64,000 bases of DNA from Mycobacterium sp. 852013-51886_SCH5428379. GTDB lineage: Bacteria > Actinomycetota > Actinomycetes > Mycobacteriales > Mycobacteriaceae. Where the stretch lies: the NCBI RefSeq assembly GCF_001665575.1, contig NZ_LZSU01000052.1, forward strand, positions 118,575-182,574, in the 5' to 3' direction. The notes beneath the pieces were generated by a model, which ran no database searches, had not been told where the DNA came from, and saw only the letters and a list, made by a program, of their open reading frames with translations. This document shows, in pieces, positions 26,526 through 34,195 of this stretch. A program made the translations under genes and the position numbers. Positions within the stretch are counted from its first letter, which is position 1, and the number at the start of each line of letters is the position of its first letter.

Positions 26526-27800
26526 TCAACCCCTCTGTCTAACCGCTGCAAATCTTTCCGCCAAATCAGCGGCGGCCGCGGCCCCATCTGCGGGCGCGGT
26601 CATTTGGGTCGCGAGTGCCCGGGCTCTGACGCCGTATTGCGGCTCGAGGATGGTTCTCAGGTCGGCCACAAGCGTCGCCTCGTCTGTCGCCGAGAAGCGC
26701 CGGCCGGTACCAACTTTCAAGCGTTTGATCTGCGCCCCCCACAGAGCTTGGTTGGCATCGGTCGACAACACCAGCGTCGGCATTCCCGCGCGCAACCCCA
26801 ATGCTGTAGTGCCTGCGCCGCCGTGATGGACCACAGCGCGACACTGGGGAAAAACCGAGGCAAAGTTCACCACGCCCACGACCTTGACGTGTTCGAATCG
26901 GTCTGCGGCGCCGAAGTCATCCCACCCTGCGCAGACCAATGCCCGCTCCCCCAACCGCGCGCAGGCAGAGGCGATCATTGCCAGTGTCTCGGAGGGCGAT
27001 TCGACGGGCATACTGCCAAATCCGAAGAAGATGGGCGGCTTCCCCGCTGAGATCCACGATGCGACCTCCTCATCCGCGTCGGTCTCCAATTCCAGCGTGA
27101 GCGCACCGACGAAGGGGCGCTGGCCGTTCCACCTCGCCCATTCATCGGCCAGGCCGGGAAAGCACACGTCGTCATACGCTTGCAACTCCAGTGGGCGCCG
27201 GTCGACCACCCGCTGCGGCCATGGTCCTCTGGCCTTTGGCAGACCCAGTTCGCGACGCTGTAGAGCTTCGACCTTTCTCGCCCAACCTCCGCGCGACAGC
27301 CAGTCGTAAGTCGCCATCGCTGAGCGAGCCACCGGCGCGGGGAGAAACGGCGCGAGTTGACCATTGGGACGCATCGGATACCAATGGAGCGTGGCCAACG
27401 GAATGTTGCGGTATTCCGCCACATTGGCGGCTTGCACCTCGAAGCCGACATTGCTCGTCAACAGCAGATCCGATCCGTCGGTGAGTGCCGTCAAGGTTCT
27501 GCTCATCTCACCCCAACTGCTGTTGAGGGGCTGCCACATCTCTTGCAGCAACGCGTTCATCTCGCGGATCCGCCAAGGGCTGCGGAAGAAGCCGGTCCAG
27601 AAGTCTCGGTACGCGTCCATCATCGCCTGCAGATCCGATCCGAATCCGACCGTTTGCGGCACAGCGGACGATGCGTAGCCGACCAGGTCGGGCGGAACCG
27701 CCATCCAGACATCGTGTCCTCGACGCACTAGCTCCCGACCTACCGCCGCGCATGGCTCGACTTCGCCGCGACTGCCCCAACTTGCCAGCACGAACTTCAT
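26526..27800 (-). CDS. GT1-family glycosyltransferase (GPL Gtf-type), paralogue 2
   Basis: A 424-residue paralogue starting MKFVLASWGSRGEVEPCAAV, with IFFGFGSMPVESPSETLA near residue 235 and the donor-binding VHHGGAGTTALGLRAGMP near 327. It is the last gene of an apparent minus-strand unit: dehydrogenase (31621), UXS-like (30205), glycosyltransferase (29142), then this gene after a 55-nt gap. Its partners suggest it could use the sugar made by the dehydrogenase/decarboxylase pair, but a dTDP-deoxyhexose is equally possible. It converges on the methyltransferase ending at 26462; the 63-nt gap has no clear terminator. Confidence 0.92.
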   Translation of the reverse strand: MKFVLASWGSRGEVEPCAAVGRELVRRGHDVWMAVPPDLVGYASSAVPQTVGFGSDLQAMMDAYRDFWTGFFRSPWRIREMNALLQEMWQPLNSSWGEMSRTLTALTDGSDLLLTSNVGFEVQAANVAEYRNIPLATLHWYPMRPNGQLAPFLPAPVARSAMATYDWLSRGGWARKVEALQRRELGLPKARGPWPQRVVDRRPLELQAYDDVCFPGLADEWARWNGQRPFVGALTLELETDADEEVASWISAGKPPIFFGFGSMPVESPSETLAMIASACARLGERALVCAGWDDFGAADRFEHVKVVGVVNFASVFPQCRAVVHHGGAGTTALGLRAGMPTLVLSTDANQALWGAQIKRLKVGTGRRFSATDEATLVADLRTILEPQYGVRARALATQMTAPADGAAAAADLAERFAAVRQRG

Positions 27801-27855
27801 AGATCGTCGCCCTTCCCCTGCTCGCGCGCCGGCATCCGCGCGTGATCGAGTTCGG

Positions 27856-29142
27856 TCACGGCGGGCACATCCGGGCGTGATTGACGTACTCCTCGATGAG
27901 GTCAGCTGCGACGACGGCGCTCTCGTGGGGCTTGGTCATCTGTGACGCGACCCGCTGGGCCGGACCGATGAACTCGGGAGACAGCAAACGGCGCAAGTCC
28001 TCGGCCAGGGATTTCTCGGTACAACTCGTGAATCGACGTGTGAGGCCGACGCCCAGCTTCTTGATCTGCGCGCCCCAGAGGGCCTGATTGAAGTCCGTCG
28101 ACAGGATCAGAATGGGGACGCCGGCACGAAGGCTCGCCGCCGTGGTGCCCGCACCGCCGTGGTGGACCACGGCACGGCACACCGGGAATACCGCGGCGAA
28201 GTTGACCAGCCCGACGACCTTGACGTTCTCGAACTGGGGCACATCGCTGAAATCCGCTCCGGCCGTGCCGATCAGCGCTCGCTCACCCAAACGGGCGCAC
28301 GTCGAAGCGATCATGGCAACCGTCGCGGACGGTGACTTCAGCGGCATGCTGCCGAAGCCGAAGAAGATCGGTGGCGGCCCGGCCGCGATCCAAGACAGGA
28401 CGTCCTCGTCGGCGTCGGTGGTCAACTCCAACGCCAATGTGCCGATGAAGGGCCGCTTGGCGGGCCGCTGCGCATTCCATTGCGCCCATTCGCCGGCCAG
28501 CCCCGGAAAGCACACCTCGTCGTAGGCCTGGAGCTCCAGCGATCCCCGCCCGGCGATGCGGGTCTGCCACGGCCTGTTGACCTTCGGAAGCCCTAGCTCG
28601 CGACGTTGGGTGTCCTCCGTCCTCTTCGCGCCGCGCCACGACAGCCACTCGAGCACTGTCATCAGACGCCGGCCGAGAGGTGCCGGCAGCAAGGGTACGA
28701 GCTGCCCGTTGGCCCGCAGCGGGAACCAGTGCAGCGTGGCCAGTGGGACGTCGAGGCATTCCGCGACGTTGGCTGCGGTCTCCTCGAAGTTCATTCCGGT
28801 CAGCAGTAGGTCGGCATCCTGCAGCAGGGACGAGAGTGTCGCGCTGACCTGCGGCCGCGACCTCAGCAGCGGGTCGGACACCTCTCTCCACATCTGTCCG
28901 AGCTTCTGAATCCGCCACGGGTTACGGAAGAAAAAGGTCCAGTAATCGCGGTACGCATCGCTGAAGGGATGCCATTCGGGTCCGTACTCGACCACTTCCA
29001 GACCCGCCGACTCCGTGAAGCCGACCATGTCGGGCGGCACAGCCATCAGCACGTCATGCCCCCGGTGCGTCAGTTCTCGCCCGACGGCTGCCAGTGGCTC
29101 GACCTCGCCACGGCTCCCCCAGCTAGCCAGGACCACCTTCAT
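27856..29142 (-). CDS. GT1-family glycosyltransferase (GPL Gtf-type), paralogue 3
   Basis: A 428-residue paralogue starting MKVVLASWGSRGEVEPLAAV, with IFFGFGSMPLKSPSATVA and VHHGGAGTTAASLRAGVP. The donor-site segment is closest by eye to the enzymes at 26526 and 42188 (GAGTT), while those at 19132 and 32741 read GSSTT and GSGTL. It lies between the UXS-like epimerase gene and the glycosyltransferase at 26526 on the same strand. A hairpin (CGCGTC-CATA-GACGCG, 29168-29183) sits between it and the epimerase stop, which may modulate readthrough. The sugar and acceptor are unknown. Confidence 0.92.
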   Translation of the reverse strand: MKVVLASWGSRGEVEPLAAVGRELTHRGHDVLMAVPPDMVGFTESAGLEVVEYGPEWHPFSDAYRDYWTFFFRNPWRIQKLGQMWREVSDPLLRSRPQVSATLSSLLQDADLLLTGMNFEETAANVAECLDVPLATLHWFPLRANGQLVPLLPAPLGRRLMTVLEWLSWRGAKRTEDTQRRELGLPKVNRPWQTRIAGRGSLELQAYDEVCFPGLAGEWAQWNAQRPAKRPFIGTLALELTTDADEDVLSWIAAGPPPIFFGFGSMPLKSPSATVAMIASTCARLGERALIGTAGADFSDVPQFENVKVVGLVNFAAVFPVCRAVVHHGGAGTTAASLRAGVPILILSTDFNQALWGAQIKKLGVGLTRRFTSCTEKSLAEDLRRLLSPEFIGPAQRVASQMTKPHESAVVAADLIEEYVNHARMCPP

Positions 29143-29200
29143 CGCGAGGTCGCTTTATCCCCCGCCTCGCGTCCATAGACGCGGGCGCCGCGCGCGGCGT

Positions 29201-30205
29201 TCAGTTCTGGTCTCCGTCACCGCGTTCCTCGAGGTACCACGGGTTGTCGCGCGCCCAGTCGATCGTGCGGCGGATGCCCTCTTCGAGGTCGACCTGCAGC
29301 CGCCAGCCCAGCAGACGCTGCGCCTTCGTCGAATCGGGTACGCGACGCGGAATGTCCTCGTAGCGGGCGCCGTAGCGTTCCACGGTGTCGAAGGCCGCGG
29401 TGCTCGACACCGAATCCACCTTGGCCAGTTTGATGGCGAGGTCGACGGCGTCGCGCATCGTCGTCTCGGTCATGCTCCCGATGTTGAAGACCTCACCGAT
29501 CGCCGCGTCGCTGTCGGCGGCGAGCAGCGTGCCGGCCACCGCGTCGTCGACGTAGGTGAAGCACCTCGTCTGCTCACCGGAGTCGTAGAGCAGCGGTTCT
29601 CTGCCGTTGAGAATCCGGTGGATGCTCTGCGAGATCACGAAGATCGGATTCTGCCGCGGCCCATACACATTGAAGAACCGCACGACCGTCACCGGCAGGC
29701 CATAGGCGTCGTGCATCCCGAAGACCATGTGCTCGGCCATCGCCTTGCTGGTGCTGTAGCTCCACCGCGCCGTTCTGGTCGACCCCAGCACGCGGTCGTC
29801 ATCCTCCGCCCACGGCGTGCTCGGGTTCTTCCCGTACACCTCGGAGGTGCTGGTGAATACCACGCGCGCCCCGCACTGGCGACTGACCTCCAACACATTG
29901 CGCGTGCCGATCACGCTGACATCCACGACGCGCAGCGGGTCTTCGACGTACTTGTTCACCCCGACGACCGAGGCGAGGTGGAACACCGTGTCGACGTCGG
30001 GGGTCACCGCAGCCTGCAGTGAGCTCAGATCGGTGACATCGCCCTGGACGAAGCGGAATCCGGGGTGGCGGTCGAAGTCGATGCTGGTGTCGCGGGTGTT
30101 ACGGGCATAGTCGAAGACCGTGACCGAATCGCCACGGTTCAACAACGCGGTGACCAGGTGGGATCCGACGAAGCCGTAGCCACCTGTCACGACGACATGG
30201 GACAT
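29201..30205 (-). CDS. NAD-dependent sugar-nucleotide enzyme, ArnA/UXS-like (possible UDP-glucuronate decarboxylase)
   Basis: A 334-residue extended SDR protein. GGYGFVGSHLV binds NAD near residue 8. The active-site segment TSTSEVYGKN near 113, then RWSYSTSKAMAEH near 145, and RRVPDSTKAQ near 293 line up with the Ser-Glu, Tyr-Lys and Arg positions that define ArnA and UDP-xylose synthase decarboxylases. GalE-type epimerases have no glutamate there, and 4,6-dehydratases have TDE. It lies 33 nt after a nucleotide-sugar dehydrogenase gene, which would make the uronate substrate. The pair could therefore convert a UDP-hexose to UDP-uronate and then a UDP-pentose or 4-keto intermediate. A 4-epimerase of the same fold is the main alternative. 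Confidence 0.7.
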   Translation of the reverse strand: MSHVVVTGGYGFVGSHLVTALLNRGDSVTVFDYARNTRDTSIDFDRHPGFRFVQGDVTDLSSLQAAVTPDVDTVFHLASVVGVNKYVEDPLRVVDVSVIGTRNVLEVSRQCGARVVFTSTSEVYGKNPSTPWAEDDDRVLGSTRTARWSYSTSKAMAEHMVFGMHDAYGLPVTVVRFFNVYGPRQNPIFVISQSIHRILNGREPLLYDSGEQTRCFTYVDDAVAGTLLAADSDAAIGEVFNIGSMTETTMRDAVDLAIKLAKVDSVSSTAAFDTVERYGARYEDIPRRVPDSTKAQRLLGWRLQVDLEEGIRRTIDWARDNPWYLEERGDGDQN

Positions 30206-30238
30206 CGTTGCTCTTTTCTCGTTCCAGGAAGGGGCCGG

Positions 30239-31621
30239 TCAGCGCCCGACGCCCTTGTAGACGAAACCGGCGGCACGCACTGCCGCCGGGTCGAAGCTGT
30301 TGCGGCCGTCGAGGAACACGCATCCGGCTGCGGTCAGATCGGCCAGCCGCGTCAACGGGATCTGATGGAATTCACGGTGGCCCGCGAGCACAACCACGGC
30401 GTCGGCGTCCTTGACCGCGGACTCGATGTCGGGGGTCAGCGGGATCGTTGTCACCGAGAGGGCTTCCTCGTCGATCACCCACGGATCGTGGATCGACAGC
30501 TGGCAGTTGGACTCTTCGAGCAGCGACACGATGTATTTTGTCGGCGTGAGCCGGCAGTCGCCGGTGTTGTTCTTGAACGCGATGCCCAGTACCGCGATCT
30601 TGCTGTCCGCGACGGTTTTTCCCTGATCGGCGAGCAGCTGTTCGAGCAGGCCGTAGGTGTAGCCGGGCATGGTGTCGTTGACGGTCCGCGACGTGCGCGG
30701 GATGTGCAGCTCCAGCCCCAGCGACTGTCCCAGATGGTTGACGAACCACGGATCCTTGGTCAGGCAGTAGCCGCCGACCCCCATGCTCGGGCGCAGGATG
30801 TTGACGGGGTGACCGCCCTTGGGCATCGTGTTGGCCGCTTCGATGACCTGCAGCGCATCCATCCCGAGCCGGTCGCACACCTTGGCCAGCTCATTGGCCA
30901 GCGCGACGTTGAGGTCGACCCACACATTGTCCGCGAGCTTGACCATCTCGGCGGTTCTGGGGTCTTCGACGATCACCGACTCCACGCCCAGCGCATGTCG
31001 CCACAGCGCCGAGCAGGCCCTCGCACTGGACTCGTCGACCGCGCCGACCACCACCGGGATCGACGTGAGTTCACGGATGGCCTGCCCCTCGGCGAGCCGC
31101 TCCGGACAGAAGGCCAGACCGAAGTCGACTCCGGCGCGCAGACCCGACGCCTTTTCGAGGATGGGCCGGACGAGCGTCTCCGTGGTATCGGGCGGCACGG
31201 TGCTCTTGAGGATCACCACGTGGCCGGGTAGCAGGTGTTCCCCGACCGCACGCGCCGCGGCCTCGATGTCGTCGACGATGGGCTCGTAATCGGGGCCCAG
31301 CGGCGTGCCGACGTTCACGATGACGAAGTCGTTGTCGGCGACGGCGCTGAAATCGGTTGTCGCACGGAGTTTCCCGACACGGACAGCGTCGGCCACCATT
31401 TCGCTGAGGCCCGGCTCGGCGATGGCGGTCCTGCCCATGTTGATGTCGTCGACAACACTCTGGCGGACATCGATGCCGGTCACCGGCCAACCGCGGTCGG
31501 CCAGCACGGCGCCGATCACCGTGCCGATGTATCCGAAGCCGACGACCGCGATCCCCGAGCGCATGCCGCGGACGAGAAGATCGATCTCGGCGTCGCTGCG
31601 TCCGAACGCGCCCCTAGCCAT
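30239..31621 (-). CDS. UDP-glucose / UDP-ManNAc-type nucleotide-sugar 6-dehydrogenase
   Basis: A 460-residue protein of the UDP-glucose/GDP-mannose dehydrogenase family. The NAD motif VVGFGYIGTVIGAVLA is near residue 25, followed by LKSTVPPDTTET, FCPERLAEG, the central helix ADNVWVDLNVALANELAKV, and the catalytic-cysteine motif GGYCLTKDPW near 283, so all catalytic parts are present. The GGYCLTKD and FCPER forms resemble WecC/VipA-type enzymes, so UDP-ManNAc or UDP-GlcNAc is an alternative substrate to UDP-glucose. It oxidises C6 to a carboxylate using two NAD+. It heads a probable operon with the UXS-like gene and two glycosyltransferases. ATG 31621 is used; ATG 31564 would start exactly at the NAD motif but has no ribosome-binding site. 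Confidence 0.86.
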   Translation of the reverse strand: MARGAFGRSDAEIDLLVRGMRSGIAVVGFGYIGTVIGAVLADRGWPVTGIDVRQSVVDDINMGRTAIAEPGLSEMVADAVRVGKLRATTDFSAVADNDFVIVNVGTPLGPDYEPIVDDIEAAARAVGEHLLPGHVVILKSTVPPDTTETLVRPILEKASGLRAGVDFGLAFCPERLAEGQAIRELTSIPVVVGAVDESSARACSALWRHALGVESVIVEDPRTAEMVKLADNVWVDLNVALANELAKVCDRLGMDALQVIEAANTMPKGGHPVNILRPSMGVGGYCLTKDPWFVNHLGQSLGLELHIPRTSRTVNDTMPGYTYGLLEQLLADQGKTVADSKIAVLGIAFKNNTGDCRLTPTKYIVSLLEESNCQLSIHDPWVIDEEALSVTTIPLTPDIESAVKDADAVVVLAGHREFHQIPLTRLADLTAAGCVFLDGRNSFDPAAVRAAGFVYKGVGR

Positions 31622-31958
31622 GCGGTACCAAGCCTTTCAGTCCCCCTCGCGGAGTTCGGCGACGTCACAGTGAGGACCCTCTAGCCCCCGGCTACGGCGG
31701 GAGTCTAACTAACGCATCCGTCAATCATGCGTGTATTGCGATTTTTGGCGAAGCCGCGACGGCAGTAGTCGGCTGCCCGTGCGGCGCGGCCCGCCGACGT
31801 GTAGGTCCGCTCCGACGGAGTTCGTCCAGACGCCCGCCCGGCACTACTTCTGCTGCTACTCTGCGGCCGTGCAAAGGCGTCAGAGAACCGAAGAACAAAA
31901 TCCAGGGCGCACGAACCTGGCCCTGCGGCGCGAAGGTCCCGTGTACGCGCCGGGTGAA
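31622..31958. other. 337-nt divergent intergenic region with an inverted repeat
   Basis: No convincing gene is seen. It separates the minus-strand dehydrogenase from the plus-strand methyltransferase and must hold both promoters. ACGCAT (31712-31717) and ATGCGT (31727-31732) are perfect arms around 9 nt, and the spacer contains CGTCAA, which reads TTGACG on the minus strand. The open frame that runs through it upstream of the methyltransferase has no family features and is rich in Arg and Pro, as chance frames are here. Confidence 0.5.
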
Positions 31959-32693
31959 ATGGACATCAAAGCTGTGGGGCGAATCGCCGTGAATACGGCG
32001 AAGTCACTGCGGCGAGTGGTGAACTCTGCGGCGTCGATCTTCTTCTATCAGCCCACCGGTACGGAGGGCGAGGAATACCACAAGTGGTACTACAACACCT
32101 TCGTCTGGAACAAGACCACGTGGCTGGGTGTCGAGTGCTGGAAATCAGTCGCCGACATGTGGAATTACCAGGAGATCCTTTTCGATGTGAAACCGTCGTT
32201 GATCATCGAATTCGGCTCCAACCGCGGCGGGTCGGCGTTGTTCTTTGCGCACATCATGCAGCGTGTTGGCGTCCCGTTCAAGGTGCTGTCGGTCGACATC
32301 AGCCACCAGCGCCTCGATCCCGCGGCGACGGCGGATCCGGACATTCTGTTCATCGAATCCTCTTCGATCGAGCCGGCCATCACCGACCGTATCGAACAGC
32401 TGAAGAAGGAATATCCCGGCCGAATTTTCGCCATTCTCGACAGCGATCACTCCAAGGATCATGTGCTGGCTGAAATGAAACTTCTGCGGCCGCTGCTTTC
32501 CGCCGGCGACTATCTTCTGGTCGAGGATTCCTGCGTGAACGGACACCCGGTATTGCCGGGATGGGGCCCCGGGCCGTATGAAGCGATCGAGGCCTACAAA
32601 GCCGAGTTCCCGGACGACTACACGCATGACACCGAACGCGAGGACAAGTTCGGCTTCACATTCGCGCCGAACGGGTTTCTGATCCGCAACTAG
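31959..32693 (+). CDS. Rhamnosyl O-methyltransferase (CmcI-like family), paralogue 2
   Basis: A 244-residue paralogue of the gene at 25731: FFYQPTGTEGEEYHKWYYN near residue 28, IIEFGSNRGGSALFFA near 82, FAILDSDHSKDHVLAEMK near 156, EDSCVNGHPVLPGWGPG, and the shared ending FAPNGFLIRN. The cysteine of the SAM loop in paralogue 1 (TFCGG) is replaced by SNRGG. ATG 31959 matches the start of its paralogue; GTG 31941 is the alternative. Its role is probably 3-O- or 4-O-methylation of a rhamnose of the glycolipopeptide. It stands alone on the plus strand and is followed by a strong hairpin. Confidence 0.87.
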   Translation: MDIKAVGRIAVNTAKSLRRVVNSAASIFFYQPTGTEGEEYHKWYYNTFVWNKTTWLGVECWKSVADMWNYQEILFDVKPSLIIEFGSNRGGSALFFAHIMQRVGVPFKVLSVDISHQRLDPAATADPDILFIESSSIEPAITDRIEQLKKEYPGRIFAILDSDHSKDHVLAEMKLLRPLLSAGDYLLVEDSCVNGHPVLPGWGPGPYEAIEAYKAEFPDDYTHDTEREDKFGFTFAPNGFLIRN

Positions 32694-32697
32694 CGCC

Positions 32698-32720
32698 GCC
32701 CGGCGCACCGCGCGCCGGGC
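32698..32720. terminator. Bidirectional terminator hairpin
   Basis: GCCCGGCGC (32698-32706) and GCGCCGGGC (32712-32720) form a perfect 9-bp GC stem with a 5-nt loop, placed between the convergent methyltransferase stop (32693) and glycosyltransferase stop (32741). There is no U-tract, which is normal for mycobacterial hairpins. Confidence 0.65.
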
Positions 32721-32740
32721 TCGTTGGCAAACTGGCGGTG

Positions 32741-34021
32741 TCACACCGCGGTGGTCAGACCTGCGAACTCTTCGATGTGGTCGGCTGCCGCCGCAGCACT
32801 CTGGGCCGGGGTACTCATCCGCGGCGCGATCTCGCGCGCGCGGACCGCATATTCCGGGTTGAGGATGCGGCGCAGATCGCCGGTCAGCGTCTTCTCGGTG
32901 GTCGTGGAGAACCGCCGGCCCGCTCCCACCTTGAGGCGCTTGAGCGCAGCGGCGAAGAACGGCTGATCGGGCAGCGTCCACAGGATCAGCTGCGGGACGC
33001 CCGCCCGCAGACAGGCGGCGAGGGTGCCCGATCCCCCGTGGTGCACCACGGCGCGACAGGTCGGGAACACCGTCGCGTAGTTCACCTGCCCGACGACCTT
33101 GACGTGCTCGAACTGGGGTACGTCACCGAAATCTGTTCCGCCGGCGCCGATGACGGCACGATGTCCCAGCTCGGTACAGGCCGCTGCGACCATGGCGACC
33201 ATATCGGCCGGGGATGCGATCGGCACGCTGCCGAAGCCGAAGAAGATCGGTGGGGTGCCCGCCGATATCCACGCCGCGACCTGCTCGTCCGCGTCGGTCG
33301 GTGACGCCATCGCCAGGGCGCCGACGAACGGTCGGCGCGGTGGCCGCCTGCTGTTCCACGTCGCCCATTCCGTCGCCAACCGCGGAAAGCACACCTCGTC
33401 GTAGGCCTGGATCTCCAGGGCGTCTCGCTGGGCGATTCGCCGCGGCGCCGGTGCGGTGGCGTCGGTAAGCCCGATCCCCCGGCGTTGGATGTTCTCGGCG
33501 GCGCGCGTCCCCCGCCACGCCGCCCAGTCATTGCCATGCATCGCCAGGCGGCTCAGCGGCGGCGGCAGGAACGGCAGCAGCTGACCGTGCGCCCGGCACG
33601 GGAAATACTGCAACGTCACCAACGGGATATCGCGGGACTCGGCGACATTGGCAGCGGGTTGCTCGAAGATCAGCCCGGTCAGGAGCAGATCGGCGTTGTC
33701 GGTCAGCGCATGCAGTGTGGTGGTCATCTCCGCCCAGCACTCGGCGGCGAACCGCTCGGTCTCGCGAGCCATCCCGTTGATCTCCTTGAGCTTCCACGGG
33801 GTACGCGAATAGCACGTGAAGTACCTGCGCTGCAGTTCCAGGATCGGGGCCGAATCCAAACCATATGCGGCAGCGTGCAGTCCGGCGGATTCGGCGAATC
33901 CCACCAGATTCGGCGGGACGGCGATCGTCACCTGATGGCCTCGGAGTTGCAATTCGCGCCCGACGACGACCGCGGGTTCGACGTCGCCGCGACCGCCGTA
34001 GCTCGACAGCACCAACTTCAT
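32741..34021 (-). CDS. GT1-family glycosyltransferase (GPL Gtf-type), paralogue 4
   Basis: A 426-residue paralogue with the most divergent opening of the five, MKLVLSSYGGRGDVEPAVVV, plus IFFGFGSVPIASPADMVA and a donor loop VHHGGSGTLAACLRAGVPQ in which the usual threonine pair is TL. That difference could reflect another sugar donor. It is transcribed alone on the minus strand, convergent with the methyltransferase at 31959 and divergent from the GMC oxidoreductase. Confidence 0.92.
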   Translation of the reverse strand: MKLVLSSYGGRGDVEPAVVVGRELQLRGHQVTIAVPPNLVGFAESAGLHAAAYGLDSAPILELQRRYFTCYSRTPWKLKEINGMARETERFAAECWAEMTTTLHALTDNADLLLTGLIFEQPAANVAESRDIPLVTLQYFPCRAHGQLLPFLPPPLSRLAMHGNDWAAWRGTRAAENIQRRGIGLTDATAPAPRRIAQRDALEIQAYDEVCFPRLATEWATWNSRRPPRRPFVGALAMASPTDADEQVAAWISAGTPPIFFGFGSVPIASPADMVAMVAAACTELGHRAVIGAGGTDFGDVPQFEHVKVVGQVNYATVFPTCRAVVHHGGSGTLAACLRAGVPQLILWTLPDQPFFAAALKRLKVGAGRRFSTTTEKTLTGDLRRILNPEYAVRAREIAPRMSTPAQSAAAAADHIEEFAGLTTAV

Positions 34022-34131
34022 GTGTGGATCTGGGCCTCTCCGGTCGACGGGCCCGCACGATGTCGGGTCCGGCCATTATGGCGGTTTTTTGACGCATGAG
34101 TAAGCGTTCTGCGGTCGGCGGTGACCGACGG

Positions 34132-34160
34132 TTGATACGATCCCGAATCGCCCAGATACT
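34132..34160 (+). promoter_or_regulatory. Candidate promoter for the GMC oxidoreductase
   Basis: TTGATA (34132-34137) and GATACT (34155-34160) are separated by exactly 17 nt and match sigma-70-type -35 and -10 elements well. The predicted transcript would start near 34167, giving a leader of about 29 nt to the TTG at 34196, which has AGGAG 6 nt before it. This supports 34196 over TTG 34169. GTCGG-N6-CCGAC at 34114-34129 just upstream is a possible operator. Confidence 0.45.
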
Positions 34161-34195
34161 CACCTCTTTTGGGCCTCACCGCGCAGGAGTGGGAT

